Assembly (NCBI RefSeq): GCF_030689645.1
Contig: NZ_JAUYFU010000110.1
Location: 1-64,000, forward strand
Length of the DNA: 64,000 bases
Source of the DNA: Humidesulfovibrio sp.
GTDB taxonomy: Bacteria > Desulfobacterota > Desulfovibrionia > Desulfovibrionales > Desulfovibrionaceae
Direction: 5' to 3'
The stretch's first letter is position 1, and every line of letters begins with the position of its first letter. The notes under the pieces were generated by a model. The model was not told where the DNA came from and searched no databases. It worked only from the letters and a program-made list of their open reading frames with translations. Both the position numbers and the translations under genes were made by a program. This document shows, in pieces, positions 10,692-20,113 of the stretch.

Positions 10692-11384
10692 CTAACTTTT
10701 GGGTTTAAGCTGGTTGGCCTTGAATTCGAAGTAGGGCTTGCCTGCGCCTTCGGCCTTGCCGGCCAGTTCGGAGTAAGCGGCGCTGGCGGCCTGGCTGTTG
10801 CCGGCGGCCTCCGCAGCCACGGCGATCTGGCGGGTGACGGTTTCGGCGTAGGCTGCCGGAGCCTTGGTCTTCAGGCCTTCCAGCAGGGTCAGGGCTTCCT
10901 GTGCCTTGCCGGTCAAAAGCAGGCACTTGGCGTGGCCAATGCCCGCCACGGTCTTGAGATCGGGCGAGGAGGAGCCTTCAAGCTCTGTCCAGGCGCTGAT
11001 GGCCTTGTCGTACTGCTTGCCGATCATGGCGGCGGCGGCCAGTTCAAGCTGTGCCGTGGGCTTGAGGCTTGAGGGCGAGTCCTTGAGGAACTCCTCAAGG
11101 GCCTGGACGCGGGCTTGGGGCTCGTCCTTTTCGATGAGGATGACGCCCAGGGCGTCGGCGGCCTTGGTGGCCTGGCGTTCGCGCCAATAGTTGACGCCGG
11201 AGTAAGCGGCCACGACCAGGATGATGACGCAGCAGCCCACGGCTATGGGCTTCAGGTTCATCTCCAGGAAGTGGAACAGGCGCTGGGAGGTGCTGGGCAC
11301 TGCCTTTTTGATCTGCTCAAGTTGCTCGGCGACGCCGGGATTGACAGGGGTCACGGTCTGGCTTTTGGGCTTGTTCTCGTCCAT
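10692..11384 (-). CDS. Membrane-anchored TPR protein, YfgM-like
   Basis: This 230-residue protein has a polar N-terminal tail of about 45 residues, one membrane helix (IAVGCCVIILVVAAYSGVNYW, about 48-68) and a helical tetratricopeptide-type region after it. The layout is that of the YfgM/ancillary SecYEG family: N-terminus inside, TPR domain in the periplasm. It is the first gene of the set that runs through iorA, iorB and the sigma-54 activator, and the promoter must lie in the 294-bp gap towards proA. A role in iorAB function is not implied by the family. Confidence 0.75.
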   Translation of the reverse strand: MDENKPKSQTVTPVNPGVAEQLEQIKKAVPSTSQRLFHFLEMNLKPIAVGCCVIILVVAAYSGVNYWRERQATKAADALGVILIEKDEPQARVQALEEFLKDSPSSLKPTAQLELAAAAMIGKQYDKAISAWTELEGSSSPDLKTVAGIGHAKCLLLTGKAQEALTLLEGLKTKAPAAYAETVTRQIAVAAEAAGNSQAASAAYSELAGKAEGAGKPYFEFKANQLKPKS

Positions 11385-11678
11385 GCGGGGGAGCTCCTTG
11401 GGAACAGTGATGGCGCGCTGGCTCTGATATTAGCCGCGCGCGCTCGGACCAAGAAGGTTTACTCAAAAATGTCAATCAGGTCAAAGGCCAATCCGGCGGC
11501 ATCCGCGAATATCTTGCGCCACATTCCAAGGTGCTGAAAAGCTGTCATAAAATGTATTACGTTTGAACAGGCTTAAAGAATGGTTTCCAGCCGCGTTGAC
11601 TTGAGGAGGCTTCAAGGGTAGCCATTCCGAGGCCCTGCGGCATCGTGCGGGCAAAATTCCTACCGCTGGGGGAGAATA

Positions 11679-12938
11679 ATGGACATCGCCGCTGAGATGC
11701 GCGCCATGGCGCAGGACGCCCGCGCCGCCTCCCGCAGGCTTGCCGCGGCAGAAGGCAGCACCCGCCAGCAGGCTCTATTGAACCTGGCTGCGTTGCTGGG
11801 CGAGAACGCCTCGGCCATCAAGGACGCCAACTCCAAGGACATCAAGGCCGCCGAGGCGCGCGGCCTGGACAAGGCCCGCCTGGACCGGCTCACCATCACC
11901 GACGCGGTGCTTGGCGGCATGATCAACGGCTGCCGCGAGGTTGCCGCCATGAGCGACCCCGTGGGCGAGATCGAGTCCATGAAGAAGCGGCCCAACGGCA
12001 TGCTGGTTGGCCGCATGCGCGTGCCCCTGGGCGTGGTGGCCATGATTTTCGAGTCGCGCCCCAACGCCGTGGTGGACGCCGCAGCCCTGTGCATCAAGAG
12101 CGGCAACGCGGCCATTCTGCGCGGCGGCAGCGAGGCCTTTCACTCCATCGACGCCCTGGTGGCCCTGATCCACAAGGCCCTGGCCGATGCCGGGCTGCCA
12201 CCCGAGTGCGTGCAGGCGCCGCCCACCACGGACCGAGAGGCCGTGAGCGCGCTCCTCAAGCTCGACGAATTCATCGACGTGGTCATCCCGCGCGGCGGCG
12301 AGAGCCTCATCCGCGCCGTGGTGGAGCAGGCCACCATGCCCGTGCTCAAGCACTACAAGGGTGTGTGTCACACCTTTGTGGACGAGAGCGCGGATCTTGC
12401 GCGCGCCGAGGTCATCATCCACAACGCCAAGGTGCAGCGGCCCGGCACCTGCAATTCGCTCGAGTGCATCCTGGTTCACCGGGCCGTGGCCGAAAAGCTG
12501 CTGCCTGAAGTGGCCAGGAAGCTGGGGGCCGACGGCGTGCGCTTCAAGTGTTGTCCCGTGTCGTTGCCGCTTATGGGGGCAAGCGCAGAGGCCGCTGTGG
12601 ACGCCGACTGGGGCTTCGAGTTCCTGGGCCTCACCCTGGCGGTGAAGGTGGTGGCGGACATGGATGAGGCGCTGGATCACATCGCCCGATACGGGTCCAA
12701 CCACACCGAAGTCATTTTGACCGAGAGCCACGCGAACGCCATGCGCTTTACGCGGGAGGCCGACGCCAGCATGGTGGCGGTGAACGCCAGCACGCGTCTG
12801 AACGATGGCGGCGAACTGGGCCTGGGCGCGGAGATCGGCATCTCCACAACGAAATTGCATGCCTACGGGCCAATGGGTATATTGGAGCTCACCAGCGCCA
12901 AGTTCGTGGTGCTGGGCCAGGGGCAGATCAGACAATAG
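11679..12938 (+). CDS. proA: Gamma-glutamyl phosphate reductase (glutamate-5-semialdehyde dehydrogenase)
   Basis: ProA reduces glutamyl-5-phosphate to the semialdehyde in proline synthesis, using NADPH. The 419-residue product is the usual length. Visible signatures are the N-terminal helix region, VPLGVVAMIFESRPNAVVDAA, the active-site cysteine in QRPGTCNSLECILVH and the C-terminal LGAEIGISTTKLHAYGPMG. The ATG at 11679 follows a purine-rich GGGGGAG. nadD starts 78 bp downstream and is probably co-transcribed. Confidence 0.96.
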   Translation: MDIAAEMRAMAQDARAASRRLAAAEGSTRQQALLNLAALLGENASAIKDANSKDIKAAEARGLDKARLDRLTITDAVLGGMINGCREVAAMSDPVGEIESMKKRPNGMLVGRMRVPLGVVAMIFESRPNAVVDAAALCIKSGNAAILRGGSEAFHSIDALVALIHKALADAGLPPECVQAPPTTDREAVSALLKLDEFIDVVIPRGGESLIRAVVEQATMPVLKHYKGVCHTFVDESADLARAEVIIHNAKVQRPGTCNSLECILVHRAVAEKLLPEVARKLGADGVRFKCCPVSLPLMGASAEAAVDADWGFEFLGLTLAVKVVADMDEALDHIARYGSNHTEVILTESHANAMRFTREADASMVAVNASTRLNDGGELGLGAEIGISTTKLHAYGPMGILELTSAKFVVLGQGQIRQ

Positions 12939-13016
12939 GACTCACGGTGCTCCCCGGGTTCAGTCCGGCCAGGGGACCAGCATAATTTCCGGGCATCAAG
13001 GCGAGAGGTTTTACAG

Positions 13017-13688
13017 GTGACCAGGATCGGAATTCTCGGCGGCAGCTTTAATCCCATCCACGCCGGCCATATGCGAATGGCCGTGGAGGCCCGCGAGGCC
13101 GTGGGACTTGAGCGTGTGCTGCTCATGCCTGCGGGGGAGCCCCCGCACAAGTCCCCGGAGGGCATGCTGCCCTTCGCCCACAGGCTGCGCCTGGTGGAAC
13201 TGGCCGTGCGCGGCGTCACCGGCCTTTCGGCCAGCGGTCTGGAAGGCTCGCGCCCCGGCCCCTCCTATACTGTGGACACCCTGACCGCCCTACGCGAAAA
13301 GATGCCCGGCGACGAGCTGACCTTCATCCTGGGCAGCGAATCCTTTCTGGCGCTGCCCTCGTGGCGGCGCGGGCCGGAGGTGCCGCACCTGGCCTCCCTG
13401 GCCGTGGTGCTGCGCAAGGGCGCGGACCCCGAGAGCGTCATCGCCTTTGCCGAGGCCAACTGGCCCGGCATGGAGCGCGTGGGCGCCATGCGGCTGCGCT
13501 TCGCCACGGGTGAAAGCCAGCTGCACCTGGTGCCCATGCCGGTGTTTGAGGTCAGCGCCACGGACATCCGCCGCCGCTGGTGCGAGCGCCGCAGCCTTGC
13601 CATGCTGGTGCCTGCCGCAGCCGAGGAAATCATCGAGCGCGGCGGCAACGCCTACGACCAGGCCTGGGGCCGGCGCGTGGACATCTAG
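13017..13688 (+). CDS. nadD: Nicotinate-nucleotide adenylyltransferase
   Basis: NadD adenylates nicotinate mononucleotide in NAD synthesis. The 223-residue protein opens with GILGGSFNPIHAGHMRMA, the nucleotidyltransferase HxGH site, and carries the second signature SATDIRRRW near residue 180. The GTG start at 13017 is preceded by GCGAGAGG at a good distance, and starting there puts the first beta strand in place. It follows proA closely. Confidence 0.94.
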   Translation: MTRIGILGGSFNPIHAGHMRMAVEAREAVGLERVLLMPAGEPPHKSPEGMLPFAHRLRLVELAVRGVTGLSASGLEGSRPGPSYTVDTLTALREKMPGDELTFILGSESFLALPSWRRGPEVPHLASLAVVLRKGADPESVIAFAEANWPGMERVGAMRLRFATGESQLHLVPMPVFEVSATDIRRRWCERRSLAMLVPAAAEEIIERGGNAYDQAWGRRVDI

Positions 13689-13906
13689 CCTCCAGACCCT
13701 TTCTGCCTTGGCCCGTCCATGCGCGGCCATTGCAACGCAAGTCATCCAGCGGCCGCCCTTACCAGGCGGTCGTTTTGCGTCTGTGCCTGCCGCATCACCC
13801 CGGCTTGACTGCCGTTCTGCGGACGAATAGATTGACCAGTCAGCAGCGTCCAGACCGTCGCGCCAGTCAGACCGACGCGCCAGCCCGCGTGCTGCAAGGA
13901 GGAGCC

Positions 13907-14632
13907 ATGAGCAAGCCCAGCCCCCATAAGCCTCCCATGCCGCAACGCAGGCGCTCGCGCGATGCCGAGCGCACCTGCGCGGCCATCCTGCAGGCCGCCC
14001 AGGAAGTGTTCATGCGAGGCGACTACCACCAAGCCTCCTTGAGCGACATCGCCCGGCGCGCCGGGGTGACGCAGAGCCTCATCCACCACCATTTCGGATC
14101 CAAGAAGGGCTTGTACGTCAGCGCGGTGCACGGCTACCTGGCCGAACTGGACGAGGGGCTCAAGGGCATAGTGCAGCCCGGACTGGACATGCCTGAGGAC
14201 GGCGCGGCCTTTATTTCTTCGGCGCTCATGGCCTACTTCCGTTTTCTGTCCACCCACGAGCAGTGCGTGCGTCTGTACCGCATTCTGGATCTGTCCCTGC
14301 ACAACGATCCGGACCTGGTGGCGGGCCTGGACGAGCTGGACGACGAGGGCCGCGAGATGAGCACCCTGCATCTGATGCGCGCGGCCCACGACAGGCTCGC
14401 GTCCATGAAGCAGAGCGGGCAACTGCGTGACGGCGTGGAGCCGTTGCCGCTTCTTTCGGTCATGCTTTGCGCGGTGGAGCACTGGTTCACGTCCTCGCGC
14501 CGATTGAACCACCGCCTGTCCCAGGCCGTGGGGAGCGAGGGCGCCCAGGGCGGCGTCGCCCCGGAGGACTATCTGCGCACAGTCATCGACGTGTTTTTGC
14601 GCGGGGCGCTGGCTGAAAATTCGGCAGGTTGA
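13907..14632 (+). CDS. TetR/AcrR family transcriptional regulator
   Basis: This 241-residue protein has an N-terminal helix-turn-helix of TetR type: ILQAAQEVFMRGDYHQASLSDIARRAGVTQSLIHHHFGSKKGLY. The remainder is an all-helical ligand and dimerisation domain. The ATG at 13907 has AAGGAGG directly upstream; the frame is open further back but without a site. The target is unknown. No efflux or enzyme gene follows on the same strand, and the next gene converges 28 bp after the stop, so it may act on itself or elsewhere. Confidence 0.85.
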   Translation: MSKPSPHKPPMPQRRRSRDAERTCAAILQAAQEVFMRGDYHQASLSDIARRAGVTQSLIHHHFGSKKGLYVSAVHGYLAELDEGLKGIVQPGLDMPEDGAAFISSALMAYFRFLSTHEQCVRLYRILDLSLHNDPDLVAGLDELDDEGREMSTLHLMRAAHDRLASMKQSGQLRDGVEPLPLLSVMLCAVEHWFTSSRRLNHRLSQAVGSEGAQGGVAPEDYLRTVIDVFLRGALAENSAG

Positions 14633-14660
14633 TGCGGGACCAGGTGGCAATAGCCTGGCT

Positions 14661-15998
14661 TTAGCTCAAATCTCCAAGCACCAGCAGGGCCGAGAGGGCC
14701 AGCAGCCTTTGCCGCTCTGAAGCGGCCCGTTGCGACGCGTCCTTGAGCCAGGCTGTGAAGCCTTGACTGTGGGGAGCGCCCGGCAGGCCGTGACGGTCCA
14801 TGCCCCGGCGCAGGCTGCGGAGAAAGGAGGCGTCGGAAGCTGAATTGGCAGGAGCGCGCGGCTCTTGCGCTGGAGTGGAAGTCGACGGCAGGCCGCCGCA
14901 GGCCTCCTGGGCTGCCGCGGCACCGGCCCGGGCGCCGAATACCAGGGCCGAGAGCACCATGCCGCCGCCCAGGCGCTGGGCTCCGTGCATGCCCCCGGCG
15001 CACTCGCCGCAGGCGAACAGGCCAGGGATGCTGGTGCGTCCGTGCGCATCGATGAGGGCGCCGCCGTTGCCCGCGTGGGCAAAAAGCGCCAGGGGCTCGT
15101 GCCCAGGCAGGCGCACAAGGCCGTCAGCGCCGCGCCGGGACAGCAGGTCGCGGTCCAGGGCGGCATCGGGCAGGTCGAAGGCCAGAGGGCAGTGGGTGCG
15201 GCGCGCAGCCGCCAGGGAAGCCAGTTCATCCGGCCAGGGCAGGGTGCCGGGGTTCACGAAGGCGCGGTCGCGCGCGCGCGACCAGAAGAATTGCAGGTGC
15301 CGCGTGTTCACCAGTCGCGCCCCGGCCCGGTGCAGCAGGCCGTAGGCCAGGCCGCTGCCGCCCGGGCCGCAGATGCGGCGGGCAAAGAGCGGCGCCGGGC
15401 CGCCCAGCGCCGCGATGACTGCGCCAGCCGAAAGGTCCATGCTCCTTTCTCCGCGCAAGGCCGCAAGCCGCGCTCCGCACACGTGCCCCCCGCGCTTCAA
15501 CAGCTCCATGGCCTCGTAGCCGTGCAACACGCGCACGCCAAGGCTGCGCACCCGGGCCAGGAAGGCCGAGTGGGCCGCCGCCAGGCCGTCGAACACAACG
15601 GCGCGGGGCGCTGGACTGAAGCAGCCTGGAAAGCGCGACAGGGAGCCGTCCGGCTCGCGGCGGAAGGTCAGGTTCAGGTCCAGCAGGTCGCCCAGCCGCT
15701 GCGGAGCGTCCTCGGCCAGGGCGCGGACAAGCTCCGGCAGGGCTGTGCCTGGGTGCGCAAGGCGCAGAGCTTCCTCCATGAAGGCCTCGGCTTCGTGGGG
15801 GAGCGGGGCTTGAATGCCCAGGGCGTTGTTTCGGTTGGCGAAGGAGGAGCCGGAGGGAGCCTTGTGCGGGCTCACCAAGATGACGTCAAGGCGCGGATCG
15901 GATTCTTTGGCTGCCCAGGCGGCGCGCATTCCGGCCAGTCCTGCGCCCAGCACGAGCACTTGGCAGGCGTTGCGGGCGCTGGGGGTTGGAGGGGGCAC
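14661..15998 (-). CDS. FAD-dependent oxidoreductase, fumarate reductase/aspartate oxidase type
   Basis: This 445-residue flavoprotein has the N-terminal Rossmann motif VLVLGAGLAGMRAAWAA and, near residues 335-355, the second FAD-contact stretch IPGLFACGECAGGMHGAQRLGGGMVLSALVFG, which defines the succinate dehydrogenase/fumarate reductase/NadB flavoprotein superfamily. It is shorter and more arginine-rich than NadB (about 530), and I do not see the full substrate-site set, so the reaction is open. L-aspartate oxidase is one possibility because nadD is nearby, but the strand differs. The GTG at 15998 has AAGGAGG about seven bases upstream. Confidence 0.75.
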   Translation of the reverse strand: MPPPTPSARNACQVLVLGAGLAGMRAAWAAKESDPRLDVILVSPHKAPSGSSFANRNNALGIQAPLPHEAEAFMEEALRLAHPGTALPELVRALAEDAPQRLGDLLDLNLTFRREPDGSLSRFPGCFSPAPRAVVFDGLAAAHSAFLARVRSLGVRVLHGYEAMELLKRGGHVCGARLAALRGERSMDLSAGAVIAALGGPAPLFARRICGPGGSGLAYGLLHRAGARLVNTRHLQFFWSRARDRAFVNPGTLPWPDELASLAAARRTHCPLAFDLPDAALDRDLLSRRGADGLVRLPGHEPLALFAHAGNGGALIDAHGRTSIPGLFACGECAGGMHGAQRLGGGMVLSALVFGARAGAAAAQEACGGLPSTSTPAQEPRAPANSASDASFLRSLRRGMDRHGLPGAPHSQGFTAWLKDASQRAASERQRLLALSALLVLGDLS

Positions 15999-16030
15999 CG
16001 GGCCTCCTTGCTCCTTGCGGGGCAGGTTTA

Positions 16031-16834
16031 TTACGCGTCGATCTTCTTCTGGGCAAAGGCCAAAAGCTTCTTGGCTTCCGCGAAATTCGGGTTGATGGCC
16101 ACAGCCATCTTGGCGGCCTCGGCCATTTTACCCCACTGCTGCCAGTCGTAGTACAGCCGCCCGAGGTTGAAGAACAGGTACTCGTCGGTCTGGCAGATTC
16201 CCAGGGCCCGCTTGTAGTAGCTCTCGGCGCTGTCGAAGTCCTGCATCTTGCGCAGCACCATGCCGATGCGGTTGTACAGGTGGATGGACTCCGGCGATTC
16301 GTTGATGGCCTGGCTCAGGTGGCCGACCGCATCCTGGTTCAGTCCAGCCTTGTAGTAGCGGTCGGCGATGTCGGCCTTGAGCTCCGCGTCGCCGGGGAAC
16401 TCGCCCGTGAGCTTGTCGAAGACCTGCCGGGCCTCGTCGAACTCCTTGCCGTCAAGGTGCCGCTGGCCGCGCGCCAGCTCTTCCTTCTTCTTGGCCTCCA
16501 GAGCGTTCAGATCCTTCTGGGCGTTCTCGTTCACGTCCTCCTGGAGGACCTTGCGCATCTCGTAGATTTCTTCAAGCAGCTTCTTTTCCGCGCCCGGAGC
16601 GTAGTGCAGCAGCAGGGGGTAGACCTTGCGCAGCTCCTTGTGATTGTTGAGCGCATAGACCGTTGATTCGATCATCTGGGCGAACTCTTCGCGCTCGTTC
16701 TTCATGAGCTGTGCGGAGAGCATGATGATGATGGCGTCGTTCAGGGCCTGGGCTGCGGCCATGTACTTGCCCATCTTCAGGCTTGCGTTGATGCCTGTAA
16801 GCTTCTGGCGGGCCTTGGTGAGTTCGCCTGACAT
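16031..16834 (-). CDS. Cytoplasmic TPR-repeat protein
   Basis: This 267-residue soluble protein has no signal peptide. The C-terminal half (about residues 125-260) holds tandem tetratricopeptide units, for example AELKADIADRYYKAGLNQDAVGHLSQAINESPE and FDSAESYYKRALGICQ. The N-terminal half is helical and charged (KKLLEEIYEMRKVLQEDVNENAQKDLNALEAKK, likely coiled coil). It probably scaffolds protein contacts; the partner is unknown. It sits between the flavoprotein and carA on the same strand with 32- and 66-bp gaps. Confidence 0.8.
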   Translation of the reverse strand: MSGELTKARQKLTGINASLKMGKYMAAAQALNDAIIIMLSAQLMKNEREEFAQMIESTVYALNNHKELRKVYPLLLHYAPGAEKKLLEEIYEMRKVLQEDVNENAQKDLNALEAKKKEELARGQRHLDGKEFDEARQVFDKLTGEFPGDAELKADIADRYYKAGLNQDAVGHLSQAINESPESIHLYNRIGMVLRKMQDFDSAESYYKRALGICQTDEYLFFNLGRLYYDWQQWGKMAEAAKMAVAINPNFAEAKKLLAFAQKKIDA

Positions 16835-16900
16835 GGATGCCTCCTGGCCCGCGCGTTGCGGGTGCTGCCTGATCTGCTTCGTGGCCTGTTGGGCTCCGGC

Positions 16901-18019
16901 CTATTTCCCTGTGGCCGTGCGCACCAGATCGCGGTAGCGCCGGAAGAAGTAGGCGCTGTCGTGGGGGCCGGGAGCGGATTCGGGATGGAACTGGATGGCG
17001 ATGAGCGGCTTGGTTTTGTGGGCGAAGCCTTCCAGCGTCTTGTCGTTCAAGTTCTGGTGGGTCATCTTGAGCTCCGGCAGATGCGCGATGTCCACGCAGA
17101 ACCCGTGGTTCTGGGAGGAAATCTCGATCTTGCCGGACTCCATGTCCATCACCGGGTGGTTGCAGCCGTGGTGGCCGAACTTGAGCTTGTAGGCGCGGCC
17201 CCCCAGGGCCAGGCCCATGATCTGGTGGCCCAGGCAGATTCCCGCCACAGGGTACTTGTCGGCAAAGACCTTGGTGGCCTCAATGGCGTTGGTCACAACA
17301 GCCGGGTCGCCGGGGCCGTTTGACAGGAACACGGCGTCGGGCGCAAGGGCCGTCACCTGCTCATGGGTGAAGCTGGAGGGAACCATGAGCATGTCGAAGC
17401 CTTCCGCCGCCAGCAGGCGCAGGATGTTCCACTTGACGCCGAAGTCGTAGACCACGAGCCTGGGACCGTTTCCCGCCCACTTGAAGGTGGCGAGGTCCAC
17501 GTCCTTGGTGGTGGTTCCGGTCCAGACGTAGGGATTTTTGGCGCTGACCTTGTCGGCCAGGTTCTGACCTTCCATGCTGGGAAGGGCCTTGGCCTTCTTG
17601 ACGAGCTCCTCCGGCGTGCCGCTGGTGGAGATGACGCCGCGCATGGCGCCGTTGATGCGCAGGTGCCGGGTGAGGGCGCGTGTGTCGACGCCCTCGATGC
17701 CCATGACTCCGGCCTTCTTCAGGTAGTCCGGCAGGGACATGACCGAGCGCCAGTTGGAGGGCTCCTTGCAGCACTCCTTGACGATGAGGGCTTCGGCGCC
17801 GATTTTGTGCGACTCCACGTCCTCGGCGTTGACGCCGTAGTTGCCGATGAGCGGGTAGGTCATGCAGACCATCTGGCCCACGTAGGAGGGATCGGTGAGG
17901 ATCTCCTGATAGCCGGTCATGCCGGTATTGAAGATGGCTTCGCCGCCGGTTTCGCCGGGGCCGGTGAACGAGGTGCCCTCGAACCAGGTGCCGTCTTCAA
18001 GGGCCAGAATTGCTTTCAT
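16901..18019 (-). CDS. carA: Carbamoyl-phosphate synthase, small (glutaminase) subunit
   Basis: CarA splits glutamine to feed ammonia to CarB for carbamoyl phosphate, used for pyrimidines and arginine. The 372-residue product has the N-terminal CPSase domain ([30 protein letters not shown]) and the class I amidotransferase with the nucleophile in [14 protein letters not shown] and the His/Glu pair in [11 protein letters not shown]. carB is not in the window. The start overlaps the kdsB stop by four bases, an unusual partnership of pyrimidine and lipopolysaccharide genes. Confidence 0.96.
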   Translation of the reverse strand: MKAILALEDGTWFEGTSFTGPGETGGEAIFNTGMTGYQEILTDPSYVGQMVCMTYPLIGNYGVNAEDVESHKIGAEALIVKECCKEPSNWRSVMSLPDYLKKAGVMGIEGVDTRALTRHLRINGAMRGVISTSGTPEELVKKAKALPSMEGQNLADKVSAKNPYVWTGTTTKDVDLATFKWAGNGPRLVVYDFGVKWNILRLLAAEGFDMLMVPSSFTHEQVTALAPDAVFLSNGPGDPAVVTNAIEATKVFADKYPVAGICLGHQIMGLALGGRAYKLKFGHHGCNHPVMDMESGKIEISSQNHGFCVDIAHLPELKMTHQNLNDKTLEGFAHKTKPLIAIQFHPESAPGPHDSAYFFRRYRDLVRTATGK

Positions 18020-18783
18020 ATTTCTTGCTCCCGCAGGATTTTTTCGATGCGTTCCACGTCTTCCGGCCGATCCACCCCGTGGCTTTTGTGGCGGGTTATG
18101 GCCACGTGGATGGGGATGGCGTTCTCCAGAAGTCTCAGCTGTTCCAATTTTTCCGTGCGCTCAAGCCGCCCTTGGGGCAGCGCCGCGAAGCGCTCCAGCG
18201 CGGCCATGCGAAAGGCGTACAGGCCTACATGCAGAAGCGGTCCGGCCTCGTCGTCCACTGGGCCTGCATCCCGATTGTAGGGAATGTTCGCCCGTGAAAA
18301 ATACAGCGCCCGGCCCTGCGCGTCCAGCACCACCTTGACCCGGTCCGGGCTGACCGCGTCTTCCCGGCTCAAAGGGGTGGCCAGGGTTGTCACCTGCACC
18401 AGCTCGCCCTGTGGCCCGGAGAAGGGCGCCAGCAGTTCCTCAAGCATGCGCGGCTCCAGGGCGGGCTCGTCGCCCTGCACGTTCACCACCACGCTGTCCG
18501 GCTCCGCGCCGAGCAGCCGCGCGGCCTCCAGCACCCGGTCCGTGCCGCTCTGATGCCCGCGTCCAGTCATGAGGGCCGGGACGTTCCAGGCCTTGGCCGC
18601 GACCATGATGCGCTCGTCGTCGGTGGCCAGCACAACCTTTGCGAAGCGTGCGCATTTTGCAGCGCGCTGATGCACGCGCACGCACATGGGAACGCCCAAA
18701 ATATCAACCAGCGGTTTGCCTGGGAAGCGCGAGGAATCATACCGCGCCGGGATGATTGCATAACAGGGGGGCAGGGACTTCAT
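18016..18783 (-). CDS. kdsB: CMP-Kdo synthetase
   Basis: KdsB activates Kdo with CTP for transfer to lipid A. The 255-residue product begins with the nucleotide-binding [18 protein letters not shown] and contains [15 protein letters not shown] and [14 protein letters not shown], both KdsB signatures. It lies 25 bp after waaA, whose product uses CMP-Kdo, so the pair makes metabolic sense and shows that the organism has lipopolysaccharide. Confidence 0.96.
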   Translation of the reverse strand: MKSLPPCYAIIPARYDSSRFPGKPLVDILGVPMCVRVHQRAAKCARFAKVVLATDDERIMVAAKAWNVPALMTGRGHQSGTDRVLEAARLLGAEPDSVVVNVQGDEPALEPRMLEELLAPFSGPQGELVQVTTLATPLSREDAVSPDRVKVVLDAQGRALYFSRANIPYNRDAGPVDDEAGPLLHVGLYAFRMAALERFAALPQGRLERTEKLEQLRLLENAIPIHVAITRHKSHGVDRPEDVERIEKILREQEI

Positions 18784-18808
18784 AGCGCTTCACGTCTCCG
18801 CTGGGTGT

Positions 18809-20113
18809 TTACCCGCAAATTAGATATTCGGCAACAGCCTGGCAAGCAGCCTCCGCGCCGCCCCGGCGTGATTTTGCGTAGGCTTCCGCAGCCAGTTGAA
18901 CCGCCTGGCGCTCCGGCGCACGTTGCAGCAGTTCGCACAGGACACCCAGCACGCCTTGCCAGTCCTTGGCCTGGCGCACCAGGCCGGTGTCGAAAATTTC
19001 CTCGCCCACCCAGGCAAAATTGGACCATGAGGGCCCGATGACCGGCACGATGCCGTGGGCCAGCGGTTCAAGGAAATTCTGTCCGCCCAGGTCGGCCAGG
19101 CTGCCGCCCAGGAAGCAGGCCCGCGCCAGGCCGAAGGCCGCGCCAAGTTCGCCAAAGGCGTCCCAAAGCAGCACTGCGCCGGGCTGGACGGGCTCGTTCG
19201 CGCTGCGCCGGGTCAAGGGGATGCCCGCGCCGCACAGCAGCTTGGACCATGCGTCCACGCGCTCCATGTGCCGGGGGAACAAGCCGATGACCGCGTCCGG
19301 GCGGCGCTTCTGCAAGCCCTGGATGAGGGCCAGCACCTCTTTTTCCTCCTGCTTGCGCACGCTGCCCAGCACGATGAAGGGCGCGTCGGGCGGCAGAAGG
19401 GCGGCGAGGTCCTGGCGCTGCGGCGCTGGCTCGAAGCTCAGGCGGTCGAACTTGATGTTGCGCATGACGCCTGTCCGGGCGTCGGGGAAAAGTTTGGCGA
19501 AGCGCCCGGCGTCGTCGTCGGAAACTGCGAGAATTCGCTGCGGTCCAAGGGCGCGCCAGAACCCGGGCATGCGCCGGTAGCCGCCCAGGCTCTTGCCCGT
19601 GATGCGGCCATTAAGCACCAGGGCCGGCACCTGCTGCTTTCGGCAGGCGGCCATGAGCCCCGGCCAGAGCTCGGTCTCCAGCAGCACGAGGGCCTTTGGA
19701 GCAACGGCTGCCAGGGCGCGGTCCATGCGGCTCGGCACGTCGAAGGGGAACCACGCGGGCAGAAGCTCGACGCTTCCGGCCAGGTCCTCGCGGGCCTTTT
19801 GCAGCACGCCCATGCCTTGGCTGGTGAAGGTGGTAACGAGCACGGTGGGCTTGCGTCCATCGGACTTGAAGTCTGGCGACAGGAAATCCGGCAGGCGGCG
19901 CAGCAGCTCCCAGGCCAGGTAGGCCTCCCCGCCGGATGCCGCCTGCATCCAGATGTCGGCCTTGGGCGGCGTCCCTGCGGACAGGGTGCGGTTGTCCCAG
20001 CCTTCCTGCAGGCGCTTGTTGCGCCTGAGGCCGGACTGGGCGAGGCACCAGGCCAGGCCGTACAGGCTCAGCATGGCGCGGACGCTTACGGGAAGCTTGG
20101 CGGGCCCGCTCAC
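18809..20113 (-). CDS. waaA: Kdo transferase (3-deoxy-D-manno-octulosonate transferase)
   Basis: WaaA (KdtA) adds Kdo to the lipid A precursor at the inner membrane. The 434-residue protein has an N-terminal hydrophobic anchor (VRAMLSLYGLAWCLA), the family's ASGGEAYLAWELL region and LLETELWPGLMAACRKQQVPALVLNGR, and a GT-B C-terminal half with FLGGSLADLGGQNFLEPLAHGIVPVIGP, the donor-binding site. The GTG start at 20113 overlaps the ddl stop by four bases (GTGA). Confidence 0.94.
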   Translation of the reverse strand: MSGPAKLPVSVRAMLSLYGLAWCLAQSGLRRNKRLQEGWDNRTLSAGTPPKADIWMQAASGGEAYLAWELLRRLPDFLSPDFKSDGRKPTVLVTTFTSQGMGVLQKAREDLAGSVELLPAWFPFDVPSRMDRALAAVAPKALVLLETELWPGLMAACRKQQVPALVLNGRITGKSLGGYRRMPGFWRALGPQRILAVSDDDAGRFAKLFPDARTGVMRNIKFDRLSFEPAPQRQDLAALLPPDAPFIVLGSVRKQEEKEVLALIQGLQKRRPDAVIGLFPRHMERVDAWSKLLCGAGIPLTRRSANEPVQPGAVLLWDAFGELGAAFGLARACFLGGSLADLGGQNFLEPLAHGIVPVIGPSWSNFAWVGEEIFDTGLVRQAKDWQGVLGVLCELLQRAPERQAVQLAAEAYAKSRRGGAEAACQAVAEYLICG

